NCBI RefSeq assembly: GCF_019049245.1
Contig: NZ_JAGMUK010000040.1
Span: 62,001-126,000, forward strand
Length of the DNA stretch: 64,000 bases
Origin: Streptomyces sp. AC555_RSS877
GTDB lineage: Bacteria; Actinomycetota; Actinomycetes; Streptomycetales; Streptomycetaceae
Direction: 5' to 3'
The notes under the pieces were generated by a model. That model saw only the letters and a program-made list of their open reading frames with translations, was not told the origin of the DNA and made no database searches. This document shows positions 33,228-42,023 of the stretch, in pieces. The stretch's first letter is position 1. Each line of letters starts with the position of its first letter. The translations under genes and the position numbers were made by a program.

Positions 33228-33671
33228 TCAGTTACCTTCCGAGGGCTCCAGCACGAAGACCGGTATCTCCCGCTCTGTCTTCTTCTGGTAGTCGGCGTAG
33301 GGCGGGTACGCGGCGACCGCGCGCTCCCACCACTCGGCCTTCTCCGCGCCGGTGACCTCACGGGCCGTCATGTCCTGCTTCACCGGGCCGTCCTGGAGTT
33401 CCACCCGGGGGTCGGACTTGACGTTGTGGTACCAGACCGGGTGCTTGGGCGCCCCGCCCAGGGAGGCGACCGCGGCGTAACGCCCCTCGTGCTCGACGCG
33501 CATCAGCGGTGTCTTCCGTAGCCTGCCGCTCTTCGCGCCGAGGGTCGTGAGCAGGATGACGGGCATCCCCATCATGGTGGTGCCCTTCGTGCCGCCGGAG
33601 CTCTCGTACTCCTCGACCTGCTTGCGTACCCATTCCGTGGGGCTGGGTTCGTACTGGCCTTCGAGAGGCAT
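33228..33671 (-). CDS. F420-dependent nitroreductase family protein (DDN-like, DUF385)
   Basis: This 147-residue deazaflavin-dependent nitroreductase-family protein shows YEPSPTEWVRKQVEEYESSGG, LLTTLGAKSGRLRKTPLMRVEH with the family TxGxxSGxxR motif, AVASLGGAPKHPVWYHNVK, and WWERAVAAYPPYADYQKKTE. These are hallmarks of the mycobacterial Ddn group that binds F420H2. It probably reduces quinones or similar compounds. The ATG at 33671 gives the normal family length. Confidence 0.88.
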   Translation of the reverse strand: MPLEGQYEPSPTEWVRKQVEEYESSGGTKGTTMMGMPVILLTTLGAKSGRLRKTPLMRVEHEGRYAAVASLGGAPKHPVWYHNVKSDPRVELQDGPVKQDMTAREVTGAEKAEWWERAVAAYPPYADYQKKTEREIPVFVLEPSEGN

Positions 33672-33862
33672 GGCATCCGTCCCATCGTCGTCGACTACGG
33701 CTCGTCCGTACCGCGGTTGAACACCGGTACGAACGCTTTTCATCCGTACAGCGTTCCCCAACAGCCCCGAAGAGTGCCCCCCGGCCACTACTTCGCCGGG
33801 GTCCGCACCCTCCGAGCGCGTCCGGCACCGTCGGGACCGCACCGCACGACAGGCCGGGCCGT

Positions 33863-34519
33863 TCACGACGGAGCCACCAGCATCCGCACGGCCAACGCCG
33901 TCATCACCCCGCTCGACAGAAGTGCCGTCGCCAGCCGCCCCCGGTGGCCGGTCAGAGCCCGGCCCAGCAGGGCGCCGCCCCCGGCGAGCAGCAGCTGCCA
34001 GCTCGCCGACGCGACGAAGGCCGCCAGCACGAACACCCCTTGTTCCAGAGGCCGTACGGCCTCCTCGGCACGGGTGCCGAGCACCAGGGCGGCGAAGTAG
34101 ATCACGGTGGTGGGGTTGAGCAAGGTGATCCCGAGCAGGGCCAGGAAGGCCCGTGCGGGGCTCGGCGGAGGCGGGTCGGCGCGGGTGGCGAGCCGGTGGC
34201 CGCGGTACTGCCGTACGGCCGTGACCACGCCGAGGACCGCGAGCGCCACCAGGACCAGGGCGGAGGCCCAGCGCAGCGGCCCGAGCACCGGCCGCAGCGC
34301 GCCGGCGAGGGCGGAGCCGCCGAGGGTGGCCACGAGGGCGTACAGTCCGTCGGCGGCCGCGACGCCGAGTGCGGCGCAGGCGCCGGTCCGCAGGGACGTA
34401 CGAGCGGTGAGGGAGACCAGGTAGGCGCCGACCGCGCCGACAGGGACGGCGATGCCGTACCCCGCGAGCAGGCCCGCGACGAGCGCGGCGGTCATGAGCG
34501 CGCGAGCGTGGGCCTCCAT
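33863..34519 (-). CDS. LysE-family amino-acid/metabolite exporter
   Basis: This 218-residue membrane protein has about six helices: LVAGLLAGYGIAVPVGAVGAYL at the start (the family P-x-GP-like turn is here VPVGAVG), GVAAADGLYALVATLGGSAL, ASALVLVALAVLGVVTAV, ALLGITLLNPTTVIYFAAL with the conserved NPxT, and VLAAFVASASWQLLLAGGG. The substrate is unknown. ATG 34519 is used; ATG 34495 is an alternative. The 191-base gap to the nitroreductase holds no gene. Confidence 0.82.
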   Translation of the reverse strand: MEAHARALMTAALVAGLLAGYGIAVPVGAVGAYLVSLTARTSLRTGACAALGVAAADGLYALVATLGGSALAGALRPVLGPLRWASALVLVALAVLGVVTAVRQYRGHRLATRADPPPPSPARAFLALLGITLLNPTTVIYFAALVLGTRAEEAVRPLEQGVFVLAAFVASASWQLLLAGGGALLGRALTGHRGRLATALLSSGVMTALAVRMLVAPS

Positions 34520-34799
34520 GGACGGCCGGGCTGCTGCTGGACGCGCACCGGACGAACGGCGGTGGCGGTCGGCGGCAGCGGGGCATCGGTTTTCAGCATG
34601 GCCAGATCCTGGGGGTGGCGGCCGTGCGGGGACAACCCGTTTTCCGAGGGTGCGGCGACCGCCCCCGGCCGACCTCCTGCCCGGCCGGGAGGCCGCCCGG
34701 GCCTGCCCCGTCGGCGCCGTCACGGTGTCCGAGACGGTGGGCTGAGGCTCCCTCCGGCCTCCGCGATGCGCCGCCACGCGGCTTCAGTAGGGTTCCGGG

Positions 34800-35327
34800 A
34801 TGGCCGAACCGGACGGGAAACCCTTCCTCTACGTCGTCGTCTGTGCCGCCCAGATCGCGGTGGACGTCAGCAGGCTGATCGCCGCCGCCCGGGAACGCGA
34901 CTGGGAGGTCGGGGTGATCGCGACGCCCGTCGCGCTGAACGGCTTCTTCGACACCGCCGCCGTCGAGGCGCAGACCGGGCGGCCGATCCGCTCGGCCTGG
35001 CGCAGCCCGGGCGACCCGCGCCCCTTCCCGCCGCCGGACGCCGTCGTGGTCGCTCCCGCCACCTTCAACACGGTCAACAAGTGGGCGGCCGGACTCGCCG
35101 ACACCCTCGCCGTGGCGACCCTGTGCGAGACGTACGGCCTGGGCGTCCCGGTGGCCGTCCTGCCGTGCGTGGCCGACGCCCTCGCCGCCCACCCCGCCTA
35201 CCAGGACAGTCTCACGCGGCTGCGCGCCATGGGGGTGAGGTTCGGCGAACCGTACTCCGGCGACCCGGGGGAGGACGGCACGCGCCCGGAGTTCCCGTGG
35301 GAGCGGGCGCTTGACCTGCTGGGGTGA
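34800..35327 (+). CDS. Flavoprotein (HFCD/CoaC-like flavin-dependent decarboxylase fold)
   Basis: This 175-residue flavoprotein-family protein has LYVVVCAAQIAVDVSRLIAAA, GVIATPVALNGFFDTAAVEA, the VVAPATFNTVNKWAAGLADT motif that binds FMN in the HFCD fold, and PVAVLPCVADALAAHPAYQ with the DxLAxHP pattern. In PPC decarboxylases the His and the PxMNxxMW motif are catalytic; here the equivalent His is not clear, so the reaction is unknown. It is followed by an aldo/keto reductase on the same strand after 117 bases. Confidence 0.78.
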   Translation: MAEPDGKPFLYVVVCAAQIAVDVSRLIAAARERDWEVGVIATPVALNGFFDTAAVEAQTGRPIRSAWRSPGDPRPFPPPDAVVVAPATFNTVNKWAAGLADTLAVATLCETYGLGVPVAVLPCVADALAAHPAYQDSLTRLRAMGVRFGEPYSGDPGEDGTRPEFPWERALDLLG

Positions 35328-35444
35328 GCCGGACGGTGCCCATCGGCGGGAAGCCGACGGCAGCCGAAGCCGCCGCTGGACTTCGAGCGGGGGCGAAGCC
35401 GTACGCTCCCCTTCGTACCCATCCCGAAGGCAGGAGCGGCAACG

Positions 35445-36416
35445 ATGCAGTACGTGAAGCTCGGTTCGACGGGCCTGGACGTCTCGCGGATCTGTCTGGG
35501 CTGCATGACCTACGGCCTGCCCGACCGCGGCGCGCACGAGTGGACCCTCGACGAGGAGGCGTCCCGTCCGCTGATCCGGCAGGCGGTGGAGGCCGGGATC
35601 ACCTTCTTCGACACCGCCAACGTGTACTCCGACGGCACCAGTGAGGAGATCGTCGGCCGGGCCCTCGCCGACTTCGCCCGCCGCGACGAGATCGTCCTCG
35701 CGACCAAGGTGAACGGCCGGATGCGGCCCGGACCCAACGGCGCGGGACTGTCCCGCAAGGCGATCATGACCGAGATCGACCACAGCCTCAGCCGCCTCGG
35801 CACCGACTACGTCGACCTCTACCAGATCCACCGCTACGACCCGCACACCCCGGTCGAGGAGACGATGGAGGCCCTGCACGACCTGGTGAAGGCGGGCAAG
35901 GTGCGCTACATCGGGGCCAGTTCGATGTTCGCGTGGCAGTTCTCGAAGATGCAGTACACGGCCGAACGCCACGGCTGGACCAGGTTCGTCTCCATGCAGA
36001 ACCACTACAACCTCCTCTACCGCGAGGAGGAGCGCGAGATGCTGCCGCTCTGCGCGGACCAGGGCGTCGGCGTCCTGCCGTGGAGCCCGCTCGCCCGCGG
36101 CCGGCTCACCCGGGACTGGGGCACCGTCACCGAGCGCAGCGCCAACGACGACTTCGGCAGCCGCCTGTACACGGAGGGCGACCGCACCATCGTCGAGGCC
36201 GTCACCCGCATCGCGGAGGAACGGGGTGTCCCGCGCGCCCAGGTGGCCCTCGCCTGGCTGCTGCACCAGGACACGGTGGCCGCGCCGATCGTCGGTGCCT
36301 CCCGGGCGCGGCACCTCGAGGACGCGGTGGCGGCCGTCGAACTCGAACTCGGCGGCAAGGAGATCGAGGAGCTGGAGCGGCCCTACTCTCCGCACCCGGT
36401 CCAGGGTCACTCCTGA
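35445..36416 (+). CDS. Aldo/keto reductase
   Basis: This 323-residue AKR-superfamily enzyme has the (beta/alpha)8 signature. The catalytic tetrad residues appear in FFDTANVYSDGTSEE (Asp, Tyr), ATKVNGRM (Lys) and YQIHRYDPHTPVEETM (His). Cofactor-binding segments are GVLPWSPLARGRLTR and IVGASRARHLEDAV. NADPH-dependent carbonyl reduction is expected; the substrate is unknown. It ends next to a short CTGAGC-TTC-GCTCAG hairpin (36413-36427) that spans the stop codons of this and the converging PhyH gene. Confidence 0.88.
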   Translation: MQYVKLGSTGLDVSRICLGCMTYGLPDRGAHEWTLDEEASRPLIRQAVEAGITFFDTANVYSDGTSEEIVGRALADFARRDEIVLATKVNGRMRPGPNGAGLSRKAIMTEIDHSLSRLGTDYVDLYQIHRYDPHTPVEETMEALHDLVKAGKVRYIGASSMFAWQFSKMQYTAERHGWTRFVSMQNHYNLLYREEEREMLPLCADQGVGVLPWSPLARGRLTRDWGTVTERSANDDFGSRLYTEGDRTIVEAVTRIAEERGVPRAQVALAWLLHQDTVAAPIVGASRARHLEDAVAAVELELGGKEIEELERPYSPHPVQGHS

Positions 36417-36423
36417 GCTTCGC

Positions 36424-37242
36424 TCAGTGCGGTCCGAGCGGTGCGAACTCCGTGCCGCACGGACCCGCGCCCGCGCTCTGCGGCAGCGGCACCCGGTCGC
36501 CGCTCATCGCCAGCGTGCGGTAGTAGTGCCCGATGCGCTCGGTGGAACGGCCGACGTAGTGGCCGATGAACGAGCGGCGGAACCGGTCTGCGGTGCGGTT
36601 GGGCTGCGAGCCGTGCACCAGGCTGCCGTTGAAGAACAGGACGTCCCCCGGCTCCATGTCGACGGGTACGGGCGACAGGCCCGGCGGCGGGGGCACGTAC
36701 TCCCGTGCGAAGGACGTCTCGGGGTCCGCCTCCTCCGGGCAGAACAGTCCCATCCGGTGCGTGCCGGGGACGACCTCCAGGCCGCCGTTGTCCCGGTCGA
36801 TGACGTCGCAGGCGAGCCAGGCCGCCACACACGTGCCCGGCTCCGCCCGCAGATAGAAGTTGTCCTGGTGCAACGCCTGGCCCCGCGCCCCGGGCGGCTT
36901 GAAGTAGAACATGCTCTGCGCGGCCAGCACCTCCTCACCGAGCAGGGTCTCCAGCACCTCGCGCAGCCGCGCGTCCAGCAGCACGTCCCGCGACAGGCCG
37001 TCGATCTCGTGCGGGTGCAGCACCCTCGGATACCGCTGCAGCGGATCGGCCGACGCGCGCGGCTCGAAGTGCCCGGGAACCGGCCCGGCCGCGTGCAGCG
37101 CCGCGAACGCGGCACACACCCGGTCGGTCTCGTCGTTGCGGAACAGCCCCCGCACGACGGTGAAACCGTCCTCGGTGAACTGGCGCAGCCCGTCCTCGGG
37201 CAGGATGGGAGCGCCGGTGGCGCCGATGTCCGTGGCTGTCAT
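36424..37242 (-). CDS. Phytanoyl-CoA dioxygenase (PhyH) family protein
   Basis: This 272-residue Fe(II)/2-oxoglutarate dioxygenase of the PhyH group has FTEDGFTVVRGLFRNDE at the start and the iron triad in QALHQDNFYLRAEPGT (H-x-D) plus VHGSQPNRTADRFRRSFIGH (distal His, with the 2-oxoglutarate Arg nearby). GGLEVVPGTHRMGLF and PVPVDMEPGDVLFFNGSLVH are also typical. It should hydroxylate a small molecule. It diverges from an AraC regulator with about 70 bases between, so that regulator probably controls it; GTGTC and GACAC arms at 37262-37266 and 37274-37278 lie in the gap. Confidence 0.87.
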   Translation of the reverse strand: MTATDIGATGAPILPEDGLRQFTEDGFTVVRGLFRNDETDRVCAAFAALHAAGPVPGHFEPRASADPLQRYPRVLHPHEIDGLSRDVLLDARLREVLETLLGEEVLAAQSMFYFKPPGARGQALHQDNFYLRAEPGTCVAAWLACDVIDRDNGGLEVVPGTHRMGLFCPEEADPETSFAREYVPPPPGLSPVPVDMEPGDVLFFNGSLVHGSQPNRTADRFRRSFIGHYVGRSTERIGHYYRTLAMSGDRVPLPQSAGAGPCGTEFAPLGPH

Positions 37243-37310
37243 ACATCCGCTCCTCGGTCCGGTGTCCTCGGCAGACACGCTAGGCCGCCGCGTCCCCGAG
37301 GAGGATGCCC

Positions 37311-38225
37311 GTGACCGCTGACGGATTGCCCGAGACCGCCGCGCCCGGTGATCCGGGCCCGCCGCCGGGTCTGGTCGTCGTCGGACACTTCGACCAGGTG
37401 CCGGGGTACGGCGTGAACCGGCCCCGCGGCGCCGACAGCTGGCTGTTCACCTGGACGACCGGCGGACGGGGCCGGCTTCGCCAGGGGGCGGCGCAGGCGC
37501 GGGCCGGCGTGGGGGACCTGGTCGTGCTCGCCCCGGGCGTCCGGCACGAGTACGACGTCGAACCGGGCGCCCCGCACTGGCGGTTCTGGTGGGTGCACTG
37601 CCAGGCCAGACCGTCCTGGCGCGCCTGGCTGCGCCCGTACGACGTCGGCGACGGCCTGTACGTCGTCACCCCGGCCCCGGCCGGCGCGTCCGCCCGGATC
37701 GAGGCGGCCTTCCACCGCATGCTTCCCGACGCCCGCTGGACGGGCGCCGGGGCGCCGCCCGCCTCCGACGCCGACCGGGAGCAGGTCGCCGTGGCGCACG
37801 GCACCGCGGCCCGCGAACTCGCCCTGTGCGCGCTGGAGGAGGTCGTCCTGCTCACCGCCGGCGCCGCGCGCACCACGGCACCGCTGCCGGGTGTCGACCC
37901 GCGGGTGCGCCGGGCCCAAGAGCTGCTCGCGGCCGACCCGGGGGCGCCGCACACCGTCGAATCGCTCGCCGAGAGCGTCCGGTTGTCCCCCTCCCGGTTC
38001 GCCCACCTGTTCACCCAGCAGCTCGGCCGGTCACCGATGCGGGCGCTGCGTGAGGCGCGGCTGCACCACGCCGCCCGGCTGCTGGAAAGCACCGATCTGT
38101 CGGTGGAACGCGTTGCCGCGGCTTCCGGCTTCGCCAGCCCCTTCCACTTCAACCGGGTCTTCCGCGAGCGCTACGGCATGCCGCCCGGCGCCTACCGGAG
38201 CGGCGGCCCAATGGTTGGCGGGTGA
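37311..38225 (+). CDS. AraC-family regulator with cupin-type sensor domain
   Basis: This regulator of about 304 residues has an N-terminal AraC-binding cupin (SWLFTWTTGGRGRLRQGA, then GDLVVLAPGVRHEYDVEPG) and a C-terminal double helix-turn-helix (VESLAESVRLSPSRFAHLF; LSVERVAAASGFASPFHFNR, then RERYGMPPGAYR). GTG 37311 lies six bases after GAGGAGG; ATG 37305 directly abuts that site and is less likely. The divergent PhyH dioxygenase is the probable target. Confidence 0.85.
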   Translation: MTADGLPETAAPGDPGPPPGLVVVGHFDQVPGYGVNRPRGADSWLFTWTTGGRGRLRQGAAQARAGVGDLVVLAPGVRHEYDVEPGAPHWRFWWVHCQARPSWRAWLRPYDVGDGLYVVTPAPAGASARIEAAFHRMLPDARWTGAGAPPASDADREQVAVAHGTAARELALCALEEVVLLTAGAARTTAPLPGVDPRVRRAQELLAADPGAPHTVESLAESVRLSPSRFAHLFTQQLGRSPMRALREARLHHAARLLESTDLSVERVAAASGFASPFHFNRVFRERYGMPPGAYRSGGPMVGG

Positions 38226-38275
38226 GCGGGAAGGCAGCCTCGATCCGCGGTGGAGTGGGCCTTCAATGGTTGGCG
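38209..38275. repeat. 12-bp direct repeat around the AraC stop codon
   Basis: CAATGGTTGGCG occurs at 38209-38220 (inside the last AraC codons) and again at 38264-38275, 55 bases apart. AraC proteins often bind direct repeats, but duplication during recombination is equally possible. Confidence 0.5.
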
Positions 38276-38651
38276 CGAAGTCGAAGCGGAACCAAGTGAA
38301 TACCGTTGCCATTTGCCCGGGCGATAGCGCGGCATCTGTAAAGGTGTCGCAAAGGGGACGCTATTGACCCGTCGTCAAATACCCTCGGCCGTAACGCAAT
38401 GCACAAATCCGCTGGATCACTTGTTACGTCTCGCTGACCTGTGCAAAGGTGTGCGTTGTCGGCGCACGGACAATAACGTCTCTCCTGTGCGCACGAGGCC
38501 GCTCCCGTACGCTCCCCATGCTTCAAAAGAGCTGCCCCTGGTGGGCGTTCGAGATGCCGAACCCTGTGCGGATGAACCTCGGCGCCTTGTCGGCGGCACC
38601 GCATACCCCTTGGTATGGACTTGTACAGAACGCCCTCGGAGGAATGCCGCT
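38276..38651 (+). promoter_or_regulatory. Leader/promoter region of the first lectin-sigma gene
   Basis: This 376-base region is AT-richer than its surroundings with no supportable gene. It holds a GGAACC at 38289-38294, an inverted repeat ATACC-CCTT-GGTAT at 38603-38616, and ends with a strong GGAGGA ribosome site. The similar gene at 52148 also has a GGAACC in its leader, but no convincing -10 was seen in either. Confidence 0.4.
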
Positions 38652-40637
38652 GTGAAAGACGCAGGCCTGTCGAATTCCCCGACTCCCGCTCGTCCCTCCG
38701 ACGCCACGGACGAGCAACTGAGCGCCGAGCTCAAGAAGTGGAGTGGGGCGACACCCGCCCTCCAGCCGGTCGGTGAACTCCTCGACCGGCACTGGGAAGC
38801 GGCCTTCGCCTACGCACGGCTGTGCACTGACGGCGCCCGCCCCGCGGGAATGCTCACCACCGCAGCATTCACCCGGCTCTTCGGAGAGACACTGCGCCAG
38901 AACGGGCCGACCTCCGCCTGGCGCCCCCAGTTGCTCGTCACCGTGCGCCGCATCGCGGCGGAGTGGGACGGCGACCACAGACGCGACATGCTGCACCCGG
39001 AGCTGAGGGCCGTGAGTGGTGGCGGGGACCGCGTCGCCGCCCGCCTGCTGCCGCCGGCCCACCGCCGGCTGCTGTCCGGGGCGTTCCAGCGGCTGCCGCA
39101 GTCCGCCCGCTGCCTGCTGTGGCACACCGAGGTCGAGGCCGAACCGCTCGGCACCCCCGCAGCCCTGCTGGGCCTGAGCGAGGAGGACGCCCGCGTCGAA
39201 CTGCGGCGCGCCCGCGAGCGGTTGCGGGAGGAGTGCCTCCAGGTCCACCGCGAACTCGCCCCCGAGCAGGAGTGCCGCCACTACCTCCGGCTGCTGGACG
39301 TGACCTATCGACGCGGCGGTGCCGACATCGACGCCGACCTGCGCGGACACCTGGACGGATGCAAGCACTGTCGGCACACCGCCGACCAGCTGCACCAGTT
39401 CAACGCGGGCCTCGGCGGCGCACTCGCCGAGGCGGTCCTCGGCTGGGGCGCGTACGCCTATCTGGAGGCACGCGCCCACGTGCACGACGTCGCCCGCGAG
39501 GCGGAGGCGCAGGCCCAGCGGCCGGCCGTGGTGGGCGAGTCCTTCATGGCGACGACGCCGGCCCTGCCCTCGGCCGCCCCGCGAGCGGCCGCCGTCCCGG
39601 CGACGGACGCCCGGCACCCGGCCGCCGCAGCGGTGGAGGCCTTCGAGGCGTCCGCACGGGCGGCGTCGGCACCCCCGGCAGGCCCCCGCACCGCCTCCCG
39701 CCGCTCCACGCACAAGGCCTCCCGCCGCGTCTCCCGCCGCAACCTCACCGCGGCCGTCCTGACCGTGAGCGGGTTGATCGTCCTCCCGCTGGTCCTGTGG
39801 TCCTCGCTCGGCTCCTCCGACGACACCACCCAGGCCGACGGCGACCGTACCTCCGAGGCGCCCGACGGCGACCCCGGCACCGCGAGCGCCGACCCGTCCT
39901 GGGTCGGCTCCGGCGACGGCGAGCAGGGCACCATGCGCGGCCGGCTGCACAACGTGGCGTCCGGGCTGTGCGTCGGCGTCGTGGGCGAGAAGGCCGTCGA
40001 GGCCGCGGAGACCGAGCTCACCGACTGCACCTCGGACGCCGCCCAGCAGTGGTCGTACGAGCCCGACGGGCTGCTGCGCAACGCGGACGACCCCGACCTG
40101 TGCCTGGACTCCCACCTCGGCTACTCGGTGCGGTTGGCCCCGTGCGCCGGCGCGGCCAAGGCGGAGGCCAAGGGCGTCCGCTACGACTTCACCCTCCAGG
40201 GCATGCTCGTGCCGCGCTGGGACCAGGACCTGGCCCTGACCCCCGCCGCCACCGACGGAGGGGGCTCGCTGGTCGTCAAGACCCGCGACGACAGCCCCGC
40301 GCAGCGCTGGGTGATCGACACCTCGAAGACCGACCTCCAGATGGAGGTGGTCAACTGGGGCGGGGACAGCACCCTGGCGAAGGTGCCCGCGCCCACGCCC
40401 GAGCCGTCGAGGACGCCGACCCCGAAGCCCACCCCCACGCCGTCCGCGACGCCGTCGACCCCCAAGGCCTCGCCCACGCCCACCCCGACGGCCACGTACC
40501 CGTACCCCACCAGCGGGCCCTGCCAGTACAACCCGTACTACTGCTCGGGCAACGGCCAGTACGGCGGCGGGTACGGCGGGTACCCCGGGTACGGCGGTTA
40601 CGGGTACGGCTCAGGCGACGGCCGCTACCCCAACTGA
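38652..40637 (+). CDS. ECF-sigma-like / zinc anti-sigma / ricin-lectin transmembrane fusion protein 1
   Basis: This 661-residue protein combines four parts. Residues about 20-210 resemble an ECF sigma factor, with region-4-like QRLPQSARCLLWHTEVEAEP and ALLGLSEEDARVELRRARER. At 233-240 lies HLDGCKHC, the HxxxCxxC zinc motif of anti-sigma factors. One membrane helix follows near 364-386 (LTAAVLTVSGLIVLPLVLW). Outside is a ricin-type beta-trefoil half (NVASGLCVGVVGEKAV, QQWSYEPDGLLRN, DLCLDSHLGYSV), then a Pro/Thr-rich stalk and a Gly/Tyr-rich tail. The start is GTG after GGAGGA. It probably senses sugars outside and controls transcription inside. A paralogue lies at 52148. Confidence 0.85.
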   Translation: MKDAGLSNSPTPARPSDATDEQLSAELKKWSGATPALQPVGELLDRHWEAAFAYARLCTDGARPAGMLTTAAFTRLFGETLRQNGPTSAWRPQLLVTVRRIAAEWDGDHRRDMLHPELRAVSGGGDRVAARLLPPAHRRLLSGAFQRLPQSARCLLWHTEVEAEPLGTPAALLGLSEEDARVELRRARERLREECLQVHRELAPEQECRHYLRLLDVTYRRGGADIDADLRGHLDGCKHCRHTADQLHQFNAGLGGALAEAVLGWGAYAYLEARAHVHDVAREAEAQAQRPAVVGESFMATTPALPSAAPRAAAVPATDARHPAAAAVEAFEASARAASAPPAGPRTASRRSTHKASRRVSRRNLTAAVLTVSGLIVLPLVLWSSLGSSDDTTQADGDRTSEAPDGDPGTASADPSWVGSGDGEQGTMRGRLHNVASGLCVGVVGEKAVEAAETELTDCTSDAAQQWSYEPDGLLRNADDPDLCLDSHLGYSVRLAPCAGAAKAEAKGVRYDFTLQGMLVPRWDQDLALTPAATDGGGSLVVKTRDDSPAQRWVIDTSKTDLQMEVVNWGGDSTLAKVPAPTPEPSRTPTPKPTPTPSATPSTPKASPTPTPTATYPYPTSGPCQYNPYYCSGNGQYGGGYGGYPGYGGYGYGSGDGRYPN

Positions 40638-40668
40638 CGCGACCCCACCTCTCCACGAGGCCCGCGCT

Positions 40669-41925
40669 TCAGGCCCCGACGACCTGAAGCGACGCCCACA
40701 GTGCCACCACGGCCGCCACCAGCGCGGCCGGTGTGGCGAGCAGGCCGAGCCGGGTGAACTCCCCGAGCTCGACGTCGTGGCCGTGCTCGTGAGCGATGCG
40801 CCGCCACAGCAGCGTGGCCAGCGACCCGGCGTAGGTCAGGTTCGGGCCGATGTTCACGCCGAGCAGCACCGCGAGGACCGCGCCCGGTCCGGCCGAGGCG
40901 GTCAGCGGCAGCAGGACCAGGACCGCGGGCAGATTGTTGATCAGGTTCGCCAGTACGGCGGCCAGCGCGGCGATGCCGAGCAGCGCGACGAGTCCCGTCC
41001 CGTCGGGCAGGGCGTGCCGCAGCGCGTCGGCGAGGCCGTTGTCGACCACCGCGCGCACGACGACGCCGAGCGCGAGCACGAACGCCAGGAAGGCCGGCGC
41101 CGCCGCCCGCACCACGGTCAACGGGGTGGCCTGCCGCCGGACCAGAGCCCGCCCGGCCAGGACGAGCGCGCCCGCCAGCGCGGCCCAGGCCGGTTCGACG
41201 CCGAGGGCGGAGGTCACGACGAACCCGGCCAGCGTGCAGGCGACGGTGACGAGCGCGAACAGCGGCAGCTCGGGCGCCTCGGCGGAGTCGGGGGAGTGGG
41301 TGACCTCTGCCAGGTCGCGTGCGAAGAAGCGCCGGAAGACCGCGTACTCGGCGGCGATCGCGACCAGCCAGGGCAATGCCATCAGCGCCGCGAACCGTGT
41401 GAAGCTCAGCCCGCTCGCCGCGAACGCCAGCAGGTTGGTGAGATTGGAGACCGGCAGCAGCAGCGAGGCAGTGTTCGACAGGTGCGCGCACGCGTGGACG
41501 TGCGGCCCGGCCCGGACCCCCATCCGGGCGGCCGTGGCGAACACCACCGGCGTGAGCAGCACCACGGTGGCGTCCAGACTGAGGACGGCCGTGATCGTCG
41601 ACGCCAGGACGAAGACCCCCGTCAGCAGCCGCCCGGGCGACCCCGCCGCCCGCCGGGCCAGCCACGCCCCGCAGGCCTGGAAGAGCCCCTCGACGTCGCA
41701 GAAGTGGGCGAGCACCAGCACCGCGGCGAGGAATCCGACCACAGGTCCCAGCCGCTCGGCCTCGGCCTGCGCGTGCGCCGGAGAGATCGCCCCGGCCGCG
41801 ATCACCACTCCCGCCGCCGGGACCGCCAGCACCGCCTCCGGCCGGCCGAAGGGGCGCAGTACGGCCCAGCCGAGGACGGCGACGAGCAGGGCGACGGACA
41901 GGGTCTCGGCGAGCGGGGCGTTCAG
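40669..41925 (-). CDS. SLC13/ArsB-type ion transporter, probable CTG start
   Basis: This permease of about 418 residues has ten or more helices of the ion-transporter superfamily: VVGFLAAVLVLAHFCDVEGL, LASTITAVLSLDATVVLLTP, HLSNTASLLLPVSNLTNLLA, LANLINNLPAVLVLLPL and GVNIGPNLTYAGSLATLLW. The paired SNxTNL and NNLPAV motifs are typical of ArsB/CitM-like carriers. The first canonical start (GTG 41832) would cut off a full helix (LSVALLVAVLGWAVLRPFG). A CTG at 41925 lies seven bases after GAAGGA and restores it, so CTG is the probable start. Anion export (arsenite, citrate or similar) is possible; the substrate is unknown. Confidence 0.78.
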   Translation of the reverse strand: MNAPLAETLSVALLVAVLGWAVLRPFGRPEAVLAVPAAGVVIAAGAISPAHAQAEAERLGPVVGFLAAVLVLAHFCDVEGLFQACGAWLARRAAGSPGRLLTGVFVLASTITAVLSLDATVVLLTPVVFATAARMGVRAGPHVHACAHLSNTASLLLPVSNLTNLLAFAASGLSFTRFAALMALPWLVAIAAEYAVFRRFFARDLAEVTHSPDSAEAPELPLFALVTVACTLAGFVVTSALGVEPAWAALAGALVLAGRALVRRQATPLTVVRAAAPAFLAFVLALGVVVRAVVDNGLADALRHALPDGTGLVALLGIAALAAVLANLINNLPAVLVLLPLTASAGPGAVLAVLLGVNIGPNLTYAGSLATLLWRRIAHEHGHDVELGEFTRLGLLATPAALVAAVVALWASLQVVGA

Positions 41926-42023
41926 TGCTGGGTCCTTCGGAACGAGTCAGGCGGTGCCCGGCCATCGAAGCAGACGTCGGTAAGAGACCGGTGAGCGCCT
42001 CGGCCGGCCCGCCCGTCGGCGGC

